DNA of 64,000 nucleotides from Novipirellula caenicola (GCF_039545035.1 NZ_BAABRO010000010.1:186001-250000), one strand, 5' to 3'; shown: positions 27,179-36,637, counted from the first letter of the stretch. Numbers and translations: made by a program. The notes: a model not told the origin generated them from the letters alone.

Positions 27179-27829
27179 ATGTCCACCACTGCTCGTAGCA
27201 ACCGCGGCAGCGGCTTCAAACTCGATCGCTTAGCCGGATTCAGCGATGGTGTCATCGCTATCGCAATCACCCTCCTTGTCCTTGGTTTGGAAGTTCCTTC
27301 GTCGCACAAGGTGAACACAAGCGAACTAGGCAATTACCTGCGTGAATCGCTGCATCCGGCCATGGGATATGTCGTTAGCTTTGTGCTGATCGGAACTTTT
27401 TGGCTAAGCCACTTTGTGATCTTCCACTATCTAACTCATGCGACGCGCCCGCTGATCGTTTTGAATGGTTTGTTCTTGCTTTGCTTGACGTTCCTACCGT
27501 TTCCAACGGGGCTACAAGCTGCGTATCGGCATGACGAATTCGCAATGGTGTTTTACAGTTTCTCGCTATTTATGTGTGGAATAACGTTGCTCGGTATTTG
27601 GTTGTATGCGTCCCGGCAACATCGGCTTATCGATCCCAATACGTCGCCAACCGTCGTGCAAAGCATGACGCAGCGACTCCTGATCGCCCCCTCGCTTTGC
27701 ATTCTGGCGATTGGATGTTCGTTTCTGAGTATCGGACTCAGCAAAATCATTTTGATAGCGATTCCTTGCTTCTATTTCTCGCACCAATTGGCTGATTCCG
27801 GTTGGCGAGCATCCGAACCCTCGTCGTGA
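27179..27829 (+). CDS. TMEM175-family (DUF1211) potassium channel-like protein
   Basis: A 216-residue integral membrane protein with six hydrophobic segments. The family signature RLAGFSDGVIAIAITLLVLGLEVP is at about residues 17-40; the FSDG motif lines the pore in the first helix. A second family block is HPAMGYVVSFVLIGTFWLSHFVIFHYL (about 61-87). Bacterial TMEM175 proteins are leak-type potassium-selective channels working as tetramers of six-helix subunits. The gene stands alone, with 251 bases of unexplained sequence before it and REP-like repeats just after its stop codon. Confidence 0.88.
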   Translation: MSTTARSNRGSGFKLDRLAGFSDGVIAIAITLLVLGLEVPSSHKVNTSELGNYLRESLHPAMGYVVSFVLIGTFWLSHFVIFHYLTHATRPLIVLNGLFLLCLTFLPFPTGLQAAYRHDEFAMVFYSFSLFMCGITLLGIWLYASRQHRLIDPNTSPTVVQSMTQRLLIAPSLCILAIGCSFLSIGLSKIILIAIPCFYFSHQLADSGWRASEPSS

Positions 27830-27842
27830 TCGAATTTCCGGA

Positions 27843-27922
27843 GGCCTAGCACCCAAAATAGGTGCCAGGCACCGAATCAAAGGGTGGGTGGCACCAAATT
27901 TGGTGGGTGGCACCGATTGGGG
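27843..27922. repeat. Third REP-like cluster
   Basis: GGTGCCAGGCACCG followed by GGGTGGGTGGCACC and TGGTGGGTGGCACCGATTGGG, the same units as those around the transposase 3 kb to the left. It separates the TMEM175-like gene from the phosphatidyltransferase gene. Confidence 0.8.
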
Positions 27923-28042
27923 GCTGTGTGGCGTCGGGCAAGAATGCTTGGAGGCCAACGGAGCGGTATCGCAAAATACCGCGCAGTCATTATCTGGATA
28001 GAGGCTCCTACTTTAGAAGTCCATCAACTTCAGGAATCGACG

Positions 28043-28720
28043 ATGTCCAAACGTGTTTCACACAGCCTGCTCGATCCGCTGGTCGGTCCGCCATTAGCCT
28101 CGCTTTACCCACGATTACCCATTTCACGCCGCTTTCCACCGGAAGGGATCGTGTTGATCGGTCATCTGTCTGCGGTCGCCGGAGCGGTCGGGCTGGCCTA
28201 TTCCACGACTTATTGGTGGGGAGGGCTATTGGCGACCGCGGGCATCGTTGGCAATCACTTCGCGGACTGTGTTGATGGCCGACATGCTCGCGCAACCGGG
28301 CAATGCCGCAATGGTGGTGAATTGCTGGACCACTTCACGGATCCGCTCTCGTTCACCTATTGGTTGGTCGGATTGGCTGTTGCATCCAGCCGACTGGACC
28401 TTGGGCTGATCGCTGTGATCGTGCTGATGGCGATGGCGGTACTAACTAACTTGCGAGCGAAGTTGACCGGTGAGTTCTCGCTTGCCGCATTCGGCCCAAC
28501 CGAGTTCAAGACCTTGCTGGCTCTCTTTGCTCTAGCCCTAGCAACGCTGACCGTGTTGGTACCTGCCGCAACCCAGACGACTTGCCTGGTAGGGTTGGTT
28601 GCTTTGACTGGACTCGGGCTGATTCTGCTGCCGGTGCAGTTGATTCAATCGGTTCGCGAAGTCAATCGCTGTGGCAACCAGCCTGATACCAGCGAATGGG
28701 AAACAACACGTTCTAGTTAA
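28043..28720 (+). CDS. CDP-alcohol phosphatidyltransferase family protein
   Basis: A 225-residue membrane enzyme. The catalytic signature D-x2-DG-x2-AR-x8-G-x3-D-x3-D is perfect at about residues 76-101 (DCVDGRHAR ... GGELLDHFTD). About six membrane helices are present. Such enzymes displace CMP from a CDP-activated alcohol (often CDP-diacylglycerol) with a second alcohol to make a phospholipid or related lipid; the acceptor cannot be predicted. The start at 28043 is chosen because the conserved protein begins there; the longer upstream frame runs through REP repeats. Confidence 0.88.
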   Translation: MSKRVSHSLLDPLVGPPLASLYPRLPISRRFPPEGIVLIGHLSAVAGAVGLAYSTTYWWGGLLATAGIVGNHFADCVDGRHARATGQCRNGGELLDHFTDPLSFTYWLVGLAVASSRLDLGLIAVIVLMAMAVLTNLRAKLTGEFSLAAFGPTEFKTLLALFALALATLTVLVPAATQTTCLVGLVALTGLGLILLPVQLIQSVREVNRCGNQPDTSEWETTRSS

Positions 28721-28971
28721 CTGAATGGCTTAATACGTCTAAACCGTAGGCCTCGACAACACATCGTCTGTCGCCCCGTCCTCCCACCCTGGCTCAGCAC
28801 CCTCGAAGCGTGTTGCGTCTTCGTTTGCGGTGCCCGCTGCAACACTTTTAAAAGCTCAAGTGGCTCTTTGCAGTGCAACATGGAGCACCACGATCCAGTG
28901 ACCAACCCGTTCTCTGCCACTTCTGCGATCATCGACGTCGCTCGTGTACATCCCAATCTGCACGATCGTCT

Positions 28972-28989
28972 GTGGCATAGCAATTGCAT
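28972..28989 (+). promoter_or_regulatory. Sigma-54 promoter of the small acidic protein
   Basis: GTGGCATAGCAATTGCAT: TGGCATA and TTGCA elements, exact spacing. The start would be near 28999, 44 bases before the ATG at 29043. About 150 bases upstream a GTGTTGC/GCAACAC inverted repeat spans 28809-28845. Confidence 0.7.
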
Positions 28990-29042
28990 CGCAGAATACC
29001 GATCACTTCCCCACAACCGTTTCCCCAAATACGGAGCAGACG

Positions 29043-29393
29043 ATGAGTAAGACTGACTATTATACCGAAAAAGATTTGAGCACTTGGGAACGCATCAAAA
29101 AGGCGTTCGCGAACGATTGGGAGCAAACCAAGGCGGACTTCGGTTCCGATTCGGCTCGAGACATGGACCAGGACGTCGACGATACCCTCAAACAGATGGC
29201 GGGCTCGGATGATGCGTTTGAAAACCGCGAGCAAGCTTTCCGATTTGGCTACGTTGCGCAGCATCGTTACGGCTCGGATCACCCAAAGTGGAGCGACGAC
29301 TTGGACACCCGTCTCCGTAAAGAATACGACGGCGACTACGACGCCGACCGTCGCTATATTCAACATGCGTACGGTTATCGTCCCAAAAGCTAG
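29043..29393 (+). CDS. Small acidic soluble protein of unknown function
   Basis: A 116-residue cytoplasmic protein that I do not recognise as a named family. It begins MSKTDYYTEKDLSTWERIKKAFANDWEQTKADFG and is rich in Asp, Tyr and Trp. The pattern WERIKKAFANDWEQTKADFG resembles the helical repeats of small general-stress proteins (CsbD-like), but the likeness is loose. The middle (ENREQAFRFGYVAQHRYGSDHPKWSDDLDTRLRKEYDGDY) is plausible as a compact helical fold. The strong sigma-54 promoter 54 bases upstream suggests a stress role. The start at 29043 directly follows the promoter; the longer frame from 28944 crosses it. Confidence 0.7.
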   Translation: MSKTDYYTEKDLSTWERIKKAFANDWEQTKADFGSDSARDMDQDVDDTLKQMAGSDDAFENREQAFRFGYVAQHRYGSDHPKWSDDLDTRLRKEYDGDYDADRRYIQHAYGYRPKS

Positions 29394-29784
29394 CCACTTA
29401 TCCACATGACGAAGCGAAGCGATGGAACAGTAAACTCGTCATTGAGATTCGATTGAACTTGAAACGCCTGCGACGATGCGTTCCGCCGCGGACGTTTCGC
29501 AATATTATCATTAGCCGACGCCCCGGGTCACCACACCTGGTCCTTCGGTCTTGCCTCCCAACACGGATGGCGAAGTGGTCACCGTCGATCACCACGATCC
29601 GTGTTTCTAGTGCGATGCTAAGACGTGCGTCGTCTCCCTTCCTCTTTCTTCAGCACATAGACTTCCGCCTCGAAATGGTGACGCGGAATAACGCTGCCAG
29701 CTCTCGCCAGCGTTAGCTCTTCTCGTACTCGCTAGGCGCGTGGTTCGACGAAGCCCCCGTCGACGTTGTCACCAGCAGGGCTCT

Positions 29785-30050
29785 GCACTAGGCACTGTCT
29801 GAGAACGCATCAGAGGCGGAAACTTGGTAGCGGAATTCGTGAAGAATTTCGATTTCCCAATGGGTTATGCCATGCTGCCGAATGTATTGACGGCTTGTTT
29901 GTTTTAGCGAAGGTTCCTGCGGCACGGGGTGTATGATGGACTTCCTAGTCAGTCAATGGTGGATTCGACGGACTAGGAAGTCCATCGTACCACTAAAACA
30001 ACAAGCCGTTGACAACTTCCGCTACGGTTTTTAGACAGAGCCTAGCACTC
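29785..30050. mobile_element. MITE-like element with nested inverted repeats
   Basis: The 266-base stretch has no gene and a nested structure. Outer imperfect inverted repeats are CTAGGCACTGTCTGAGAAC (from 29788) and, inverted, CTAGGCTCTGTCTAAAAAC (ending near 30046). Middle repeats are CGGCTTGTTTGTTTTAG (29891) and its inverse CTAAAACAACAAGCCG (29993). A perfect inner 16-bp inverted repeat, GATGGACTTCCTAGTC, spans 29935-29986 with a 20-base loop. This is the build of a non-autonomous transposon or a large folding repeat. The flanking stretch 29394-29784 holds nothing that I can identify. Confidence 0.65.
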
Positions 30051-30148
30051 CGTCGCGTGACTTGAACAGCATGATCGCGTCCCACTTGGGATCTCGGGAA
30101 CTGATAAGATGTTCGGGAACTTATCCGATTCCTTCACGAGGGGTGATC

Positions 30149-33100
30149 ATGTTGGAATTCAAAACTCTCCAAACCGCGATTCTTGCGAAAGACGCTGCCG
30201 CCGTGGTTCGGACGCTGTCGAGTTGCGACGAGGATGACCGTCACGCTGCGAGAGAACCGCTTGCCGTCTTGCTATTCGCCTTAGGTATCGACTCGCTCTT
30301 TGTACGGTTGCTAGAAACCAACGTCACACCAGAAGATCCCCGAATCGCGCAAAAGCGTCAGAACGACGGCATCGTACCGATGTCATCACGAGAGCGCAAC
30401 TATGATCACGATCTCCATTACATCGCTTGGCTGGCGAGCTATGGTGTCGCTCCGGAATTATCGTTCCGGCGGTTCGTCTGCACCCCCGATTACGAAGCCG
30501 AGTCGGCCCAGATCATGGCGGATCGCCGACCGGAATGGGTTGCCACCTGGATCGACCATGTCACCCAATGCGACGAAGACAGCGTTTCCGCCGAAATGAC
30601 GGCAGCGTTCTGGTGCCGGCTATATCAACACGGTCTGATTCAAACGGTGAAACAAGACTGGATCCAGCACGTCTTTATTCAGCAACTTCCGGATGCGTTT
30701 CAAAGTGCTTGCCAGGCAACGCAGACCGTCTTGCGCGACGTCGAAGCAGCAAGGAATGTGATCTACGAGCTTCCCAGATGGCCCTACCAACTCTCGGTAG
30801 CCAAGCAGTGGATCCCAATCATCGAGTGGCTGGCGCAGGCAAATCTACTTGATCACAAAGCGATTCTAGCGATGTTTGCAGAAACGCTTCACGAACCACT
30901 AAACCAAACCGAGCGAAACGGCTGCGTCATACTATCCAAGGCGATCATCAAGCCCATCGGCAAATCGAACCCTAAAATCATCTCTGAACTTCAAACCAAT
31001 TGGATAGGCTTACTTGCGGATCCGCAGGCGGCGGTCGCCGGCTTTGCCCTCGAGCAACTTATCACGTTAGAAAAACACGGTTTAGTGGACGCCGAGCGCG
31101 CCGTCCCCAAAATTCCCGCCATCTTTCAGCTCAAACCCAAAGGACATGCATTAAAAGCGGTGCAATTATTGAACCGCATTGCCAGCGATAACAGTCATCG
31201 CAAACAGGCAATCGAAGGTCTCTGCGAAGCGATCACCCATGCGAACAAAGATGTCCAGTCCGCGGGTTTGGAAGCGATCGCCGAGCGAATCACACCAGCG
31301 GACGAATCGGTCATCGAAAAGCTGCAACATTGCGAAGCGATGGTGGCGGCAACGCTCAAACCCAAACTACTGCAGTTGATTGCCACGCGTTCGCTACACT
31401 CCGAACCTCCATCGACAAACACGGTGCTTGATAGCCAGCCCCTGGTTGACCTCGACGAATTGCGACAACGAGCAACCCAATTCGCCCCTGCGATCGCGAA
31501 CCGATTTCAAATCGATGAAGCTCTTCAATCCGCTGCCCACAACCGCTGGGAACCTTGCGCCCCTTGGCAAATGACGGAGCTTTGCATCACCAATATCCGA
31601 GCCCCTATTGAACCCATTGATTCCGTTGAAACGTTAATCGAAGCGGTATCCCAGGCAGTCGAGCACTGCGATTGTGGCGACACTCCCGATCGAATTGTCG
31701 ATGCGATCATCCGCCTGCATGCGGACCGCAATGATCACTTCGACGCGATGACCGATTCGCTGCGTTCCAGGGCCTGCGCCCATATTTTTGACCGTCCAAA
31801 TCGTGGCTTGGTGGGAGGCATCCTGGGAGACGCCTTCTCGAACTTGATCGCCGCTTGGCTGGGGGTGCCACCCGAGGATGAGGATGACTACATGGTCATC
31901 CCCGAGCGTTACCCAATGGGCATATTTCTACGACAACTGGCCGCACGCATTCGCTCGGGAACCACCTATCCGCTACTTTCAACGCCAACGCACCAAGGCG
32001 GCTGGATCGCTCCGGCGATATGGGTGGATCGGCTTCGCTACATCGACCTCGAGCAAATTGATTTCATCGAAGACGATTTTACCCGCAGCATGCTGCGAAT
32101 TGCTCCTAACGGACGTGACGAAGCGTGGCGACTTGCTTCCGATTCCAAAACACCGCTGTCACCAAGATTTCTAAAACTTGCCCAGTTCGTGCTAGACATG
32201 AAGACGGCCAACACCGATCTGGCGTTGGATGACACTTGGCCACTGCAAGTTTGGATCGTCGCCATTCGTGCTCGCGATCCTTGGGTAGACTTGGGCGACT
32301 ATCTTCCCGACGGTGAACGTGCGCAGGTCCCCGACGAAATATGGCAATTGCCGGATGTTTTTCAACCGGCAAACTACCAGTGGTCAGTCGTCTCGGTTAA
32401 AGACAAGCGATATCGACGCGGGCTAGTTCCGAGCAGCCCCATGCCCAAGGAACAGCGTAGCGATGCCCCAGATGAGCAAAACTTTTTGTCGCAAATTTTG
32501 GGCGACGCGCCGTTGGAAGACAATTTTGAGCAGTTGTTTCAACAGATGACCACCGGACAAAGCCATCCGTTCAATGACGCGGGATTCTATACGGCCAAAC
32601 TGAATCAACTTCACAGCTATGCCGCTCCAGCCTACATCTATCCCTATTTGGCCACCCACTGGCCCGCGAAGCTGACATGGTACTGGGCAATGGCGAGCCA
32701 CGCACTGTCGCAACGCGTGAATAGCGGTCCATCGGTCGAAGAGCGGTACGATCACTACTTGTTGCCGCTGCTGGCGACGGACCAAAGCGTCGACCGGATG
32801 GCCGCCCGCGCGTTATGGATTGCCACTACCAGCAAGGACGCAAACGCCAAATCGATGGCAATCGAAGTCTGGATCGCTATCATTGCCGAAGATCGTTGTA
32901 ACGTCGAAACGATGACCGACGCATGGCGTGACATCCTTGTGGGCGACTGGATGAAGATGAATCGCATTGCAGAATGTTTCGCCGAAGTCGCAGCGGTGTC
33001 CAATCAGCATGCGCTACTGATTGCATTGCTGATCGAGTCCTTTCTATCCACTCACGACATCGACGGTGACCTACCACGCGACACCGCCAAGCTGCTCGAA

Positions 33101-33310
33101 ATCCTTGACGAGTGCAACGAACGATTGGGTCGAAGCGTCGGCGAGTCGTCAGAAGTGGTGTTAGAGACAATCAAGAGCGGAAAGGCAAAAAGTTTACCAA
33201 AGTCATTGCTTGCCCGAAAAGACGTGCCCAACGGACCGTGCCAAGCCGCGATCCTCGCGGCGCTGGACGCGCGAATCTCGCGAGCCGAGCGGCACGGCAA
33301 AGGATGCTGA
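30149..33310 (+). CDS. Large HEAT-like protein, DUF6493-like
   Basis: A 1053-residue soluble, helical protein. The first 430 residues read like HEAT/ARM repeats (for example IKPIGKSNPKIISELQTNW, DVQSAGLEAIAERIT). A middle block (PLLSTPTHQGGWIAPAIWVDRLR at about 610) matches what I recall of the DUF6493 family. In other bacteria DUF6493 proteins sit beside SWIM zinc-finger, MoxR-type AAA+ and VWA proteins. Here a SWIM protein lies next door on the opposite strand, convergent, 215 bases away. The ATG at 30149 has GAGGGG about 9 bases upstream and is preferred to 30062. The function is unknown. Confidence 0.7.
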   Translation: MLEFKTLQTAILAKDAAAVVRTLSSCDEDDRHAAREPLAVLLFALGIDSLFVRLLETNVTPEDPRIAQKRQNDGIVPMSSRERNYDHDLHYIAWLASYGVAPELSFRRFVCTPDYEAESAQIMADRRPEWVATWIDHVTQCDEDSVSAEMTAAFWCRLYQHGLIQTVKQDWIQHVFIQQLPDAFQSACQATQTVLRDVEAARNVIYELPRWPYQLSVAKQWIPIIEWLAQANLLDHKAILAMFAETLHEPLNQTERNGCVILSKAIIKPIGKSNPKIISELQTNWIGLLADPQAAVAGFALEQLITLEKHGLVDAERAVPKIPAIFQLKPKGHALKAVQLLNRIASDNSHRKQAIEGLCEAITHANKDVQSAGLEAIAERITPADESVIEKLQHCEAMVAATLKPKLLQLIATRSLHSEPPSTNTVLDSQPLVDLDELRQRATQFAPAIANRFQIDEALQSAAHNRWEPCAPWQMTELCITNIRAPIEPIDSVETLIEAVSQAVEHCDCGDTPDRIVDAIIRLHADRNDHFDAMTDSLRSRACAHIFDRPNRGLVGGILGDAFSNLIAAWLGVPPEDEDDYMVIPERYPMGIFLRQLAARIRSGTTYPLLSTPTHQGGWIAPAIWVDRLRYIDLEQIDFIEDDFTRSMLRIAPNGRDEAWRLASDSKTPLSPRFLKLAQFVLDMKTANTDLALDDTWPLQVWIVAIRARDPWVDLGDYLPDGERAQVPDEIWQLPDVFQPANYQWSVVSVKDKRYRRGLVPSSPMPKEQRSDAPDEQNFLSQILGDAPLEDNFEQLFQQMTTGQSHPFNDAGFYTAKLNQLHSYAAPAYIYPYLATHWPAKLTWYWAMASHALSQRVNSGPSVEERYDHYLLPLLATDQSVDRMAARALWIATTSKDANAKSMAIEVWIAIIAEDRCNVETMTDAWRDILVGDWMKMNRIAECFAEVAAVSNQHALLIALLIESFLSTHDIDGDLPRDTAKLLEILDECNERLGRSVGESSEVVLETIKSGKAKSLPKSLLARKDVPNGPCQAAILAALDARISRAERHGKGC

Positions 33311-33525
33311 GCGGCAGACAGAAAAGCGTCAGCCCTCAAAGAGCGAGCACAAGACGTTTCAGAATTGAGGTTGGGTTATTATCGTTCTTGCCGGCACACC
33401 ATCACCCGTAACGTCAGCGAGAAACCGCGCAAGGATCGAGATTCCCTCGCTTATCCATCGGGGTGTGATTGGGAATTTCTCCGCCGCCCTGGGAACAACG
33501 AAGCCTTCGCAACCGACCCTGCCCC

Positions 33526-34920
33526 TTACCTTTGCGAATCCACCAAGATCCTCGCCGCCAAGATGTGTTTGCACGGGCCCCGCTGACCTTGATGCCGCGT
33601 ATACCAGACACAGGTGCAACGATCGCCATCGCTGCGGAGCCGCACAAACTGTGTGGCCGTGTTTCCTGTAACTTCGATGTCGTGTCCATCGTTCGTCGCC
33701 CCCAAGATCCTGACGTGTCCCTTGTCGATCAGCATTCTGGCACTTTTCAATCGGGGCTGATCACGCTCGGCCAACGCGATTGCGAAGGGCAGCTCGCGAT
33801 GAAAATAGTAGCCGGACGCGGCATCAAAACCTGCAATCCCGCGAGTGGACAGGATCGCTAGACTCGCGGCGGCATCCTCGGCACGACATCCAAGCTGGAC
33901 CGCCAGCTCGGCTGGATGCAGTTCGGATTGCCAACCAAGCAGATCATATATCTCGTCCGCAATTTGAACGGCTTGATCGCTTGTCAACGTCTGCAACAGC
34001 TGTCCTTCCCCTGAAAACCCACGGTGCATTGCGGGACTTAGCACGAACCAAAATCGTCCGATTTCCAGTTCAATGGACACTGCGAACACGCCAGAATTCT
34101 CATCACTCCACAACCCAACTTCGCGAGCCTGCAGCAGCAGTGGAGCGAGCGGTTTGAGACGTTCGGCACCCCCAATCGCCAGACTGCCGGGGGTTTGCCG
34201 TCGACTCAGTCTGACCGCTGATCCATGTACAGCCAAGTATTCGATGCCCCGCGATACGGTGCCAAGGCTTTGAAGTAAACGTGACACAGAAGCGGGATGC
34301 AATGTGTGCCGCAGCTTCAGCTTCGTCTGGTAAGCCTGTACTTCGCTCAGCCCCTTGATCCAACGACGCGGCAGCGGCACCTTTCTCTCGACGACCTCCG
34401 CCTCACCCGTGCGCAGCACGATCGCCTCGTTCGAAATTGAAAGTCGTGTTTCGTCGTGTCGACCGACTTTGGACAACTGACTGACCATCTCGGTATTGAA
34501 ATCGACGTTCGTGGTCCCAAAGGTCTGTTCGGCAGTTTGGAATGCACGCTGATCAAGGTCGACTCTAGCGTACGCTCCGCAGCAACCGCTAAAGCCTTCC
34601 CAGCGAACCATCTTGGGACTGCTGGTGACGATGGGATCACGTTGAGATGGGCGTGCGTCAAAGAAATGCGTTCGCACAATCCGGTTGAGCACAAGCAGCG
34701 ATTGCGATACCAAATCCGGCCGCTGCAATCCGCCTTGAAAGAACGTTGCATGTCTATCGTCGACCGCGGTGCCCGCCAGATTCCAGCGTGACCTAACCAC
34801 GGCCGATGCAAACGGATACTGGTACGTGTACTCGATCGTCGATGCAGCCAACGGATTACTCCCTGAATCAACCGACAGCACTGGATGCCGCGATTGATCG
34901 TGCGAGTGCGATTGATACAA
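33526..34920 (-). CDS. SWIM zinc-finger protein
   Basis: A 464-residue protein ending in a SWIM zinc finger (CTCVWY ... GPCKHILAA, about 433-455; pattern C-x-C-x(n)-C-x-H). SWIM domains bind nucleic acid or protein. The rest has no recognised domain; an N-terminal block (TYQYPFASAVVRSRWNLAGTAVDD) and a middle region of mixed alpha/beta composition are typical of SWIM partners of DUF6493 proteins. It converges with the HEAT-like gene. The usual AAA+ and VWA partner genes are absent from this neighbourhood, so the pair may work alone or with genes elsewhere. Confidence 0.8.
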   Translation of the reverse strand: MYQSHSHDQSRHPVLSVDSGSNPLAASTIEYTYQYPFASAVVRSRWNLAGTAVDDRHATFFQGGLQRPDLVSQSLLVLNRIVRTHFFDARPSQRDPIVTSSPKMVRWEGFSGCCGAYARVDLDQRAFQTAEQTFGTTNVDFNTEMVSQLSKVGRHDETRLSISNEAIVLRTGEAEVVERKVPLPRRWIKGLSEVQAYQTKLKLRHTLHPASVSRLLQSLGTVSRGIEYLAVHGSAVRLSRRQTPGSLAIGGAERLKPLAPLLLQAREVGLWSDENSGVFAVSIELEIGRFWFVLSPAMHRGFSGEGQLLQTLTSDQAVQIADEIYDLLGWQSELHPAELAVQLGCRAEDAAASLAILSTRGIAGFDAASGYYFHRELPFAIALAERDQPRLKSARMLIDKGHVRILGATNDGHDIEVTGNTATQFVRLRSDGDRCTCVWYTRHQGQRGPCKHILAARILVDSQR

Positions 34921-34930
34921 AAGGGGACGT

Positions 34931-35071
34931 AATTGCTTAACGGCTTGTTGTTTTAATCCGATTGCAAATCGAAACGATGAGCCGTGGGCCGTAACGCACC
35001 GAGTAACGCGTGGGAGCCGACCGATGACGCGCCGCGACTCATTAAATTAACAAGCCATTAACAAATCAATT
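34931..35071. repeat. Palindromic dispersed repeat (MITE-like)
   Basis: The ends read AATTGCTTAACGGCTTGTTG and, inverted, AATTGATTTGTTAATGGCTT, an imperfect terminal inverted repeat. The interior (34979-35057: GAGCCGTGGGCCG ... GACGCGCCGCGACTC) recurs in inverse orientation at 56350-56446. The GGCTTGTT ends also resemble the inner repeats at 29891. There is no coding capacity. The following stretch to 35606 contains no gene that I can support. Confidence 0.7.
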
Positions 35072-35606
35072 CTAGCAGTTCGCCGAGTCCTGTTGTTGTC
35101 GCCGCGGATTCCTGTCAAACCCAGTCGTGTTTCGTTGCCTAAGCAGCCCAAACAATCCGGTCAGAAATACGTAAATTGCATTCCCATTCGCAAAGATCGC
35201 GAAGACCACCCCGACCTTAAACTCGCGGCGTGCAACGGACTCCTGACGTTGACGCAAACTTTGCGATGAAATCGACAAACCGAATTCATCTAAAACCAAA
35301 ATGGTAGATGGACATTCTGAAACTGAACCTGCAGCAAGTCTACGAATCATACCGTTATTGATCGTGCCAATTTCTATTGTTGAGTTTCCTCTTGAATAAC
35401 GTTTTCATCAGACGCAGCAAGCGTTTAGGCCGAATACCAACGCTTGAAATAAGATGCGAAAAAATCGTCAGTTCCCAGTCCCACGTATGGGGACTTCCTG
35501 CGTTCGCGGCCCTCGCCGTGCACAGATTGATCGCGACCGGGTGATGTCCGCTACAATGAATTCGACCTGACGATCCGTCGTCACCCATTGCCCCAAGAGA
35601 AGTTGC

Positions 35607-35831
35607 ATGAACTGGTTGGATCGCATCCCCTTGTTGCTTTTTCTGGTGGCGGCATTGACCGTAGGGTTGGCTCCGTTTGTTCCCGAGCCTCATCTCTGGG
35701 AAAAGTTGAAAATGCTCGCAAGCGGAACGCTCAAGCGGCCGATCGACATTTTCGACTTGTTGCTCCATGCGACGCCGTGGTTGTTCTTGATCGTGAAAGT
35801 GGTTCGGATGCTAAGTGCGGCAAAGAGATAG
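35607..35831 (+). CDS. Small two-helix membrane protein
   Basis: A 74-residue protein with two membrane segments (LLLFLVAALTVGLAPFVP at about 9-26 and DLLLHATPWLFLIVKVVRML at about 49-69) separated by the conserved stretch EPHLWEKLKMLASGTLKRPIDIF. Nearly identical proteins occur in many bacteria, sometimes labelled 'RND transporter' without evidence. The conserved sequence makes the gene certain, while its role is unknown. It ends 8 bases before the metallophosphoesterase start, so the two are probably co-transcribed. Confidence 0.85.
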   Translation: MNWLDRIPLLLFLVAALTVGLAPFVPEPHLWEKLKMLASGTLKRPIDIFDLLLHATPWLFLIVKVVRMLSAAKR

Positions 35832-35839
35832 TTGAGACG

Positions 35840-36499
35840 ATGAAAATTTGGTTTATTTCCGACACGCACAACGAGCATTTGGGACTGGACGTTCCCGTCG
35901 TCGATGTGGTGATCCATTGCGGCGATGAATCGACCGATGGAAATGCGATCACAAACGAACCCGAAGCAAGACGGTTCTTTGATTGGTACTCGGGTTTACC
36001 AATCGCGACCAAGGTGTACGTGCCTGGTAACCACTCAACCGCAGTCGCACAGGAACTGATCCGTGCGGAGGACTATCCGGACATTCGATTCTTGATCCAT
36101 GAATCGATGCAGTGCAACGATGTCAAATTATTCGGTTCCCCCTACACGCCTCGATTTCACGATTGGGCTTATATGAAGAAGCGAAGCCAGTTGGATCAGG
36201 TTTGGCAATCGGTTCCCGAGGATGTGGATATTTTGATCACACACGGTCCGCCCAAGGGAGTGTTGGATCTAACGCACGATATGGAAACGAAAGCACTGAT
36301 CCAAGTCGGGTGCATGGCGCTGCGGCATCACGTCGAAAATCGGATCAAGCCAAAAATTCACGCTTTCGGTCACCTGCACGACGAGAGGGGCATCAGCAAC
36401 TTTGGTATCTACACCCGTGGTGCGACGCAGTTCATCAATTGTTCCTGTTGTAACCTAGCTGCAAAACTAAAGAACAATGGATTCGTCATCGACGTTTAA
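35840..36499 (+). CDS. Calcineurin-like metallophosphoesterase (MPPED-like)
   Basis: A 219-residue enzyme with the full set of metal-binding motifs: DTH (D8-x-H10), GDE (about 31-33), GNHS (about 72-75), THGPP (about 141) and GHLHD (about 182-186). The closest recognisable group is the MPPED1/2-like phosphodiesterases. It probably hydrolyses phosphodiester or nucleotide bonds using two metal ions in the cytoplasm; the substrate is unknown. The conserved protein starts at MKIWFISDTH, so the ATG at 35840 is chosen over the longer frame that overlaps the small membrane protein gene. Confidence 0.9.
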   Translation: MKIWFISDTHNEHLGLDVPVVDVVIHCGDESTDGNAITNEPEARRFFDWYSGLPIATKVYVPGNHSTAVAQELIRAEDYPDIRFLIHESMQCNDVKLFGSPYTPRFHDWAYMKKRSQLDQVWQSVPEDVDILITHGPPKGVLDLTHDMETKALIQVGCMALRHHVENRIKPKIHAFGHLHDERGISNFGIYTRGATQFINCSCCNLAAKLKNNGFVIDV

Positions 36500-36637
36500 A
36501 TGAACGTGGAACGCCCACTGCACAAACTGAAAATTTCGCTTTGATTGTCGACCTCTTGTTTGCCAGTTTATCCCCCGAAAGGGGACAACTGCAAACCTCC
36601 GCATCGCCGCTGCAACGCTCGAAATCAAGAGGCCGTG

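Noticed and set aside
29453-29716. 87-residue plus-strand frame after the small acidic protein gene
   Set aside because: Arg-rich, random-like composition and no ribosome-binding site.
35072-35350. 92-residue minus-strand frame with one hydrophobic segment
   Set aside because: A membrane segment is possible, but there is no ribosome-binding site and no recognisable family, and the neighbouring DNA is repeat-derived.
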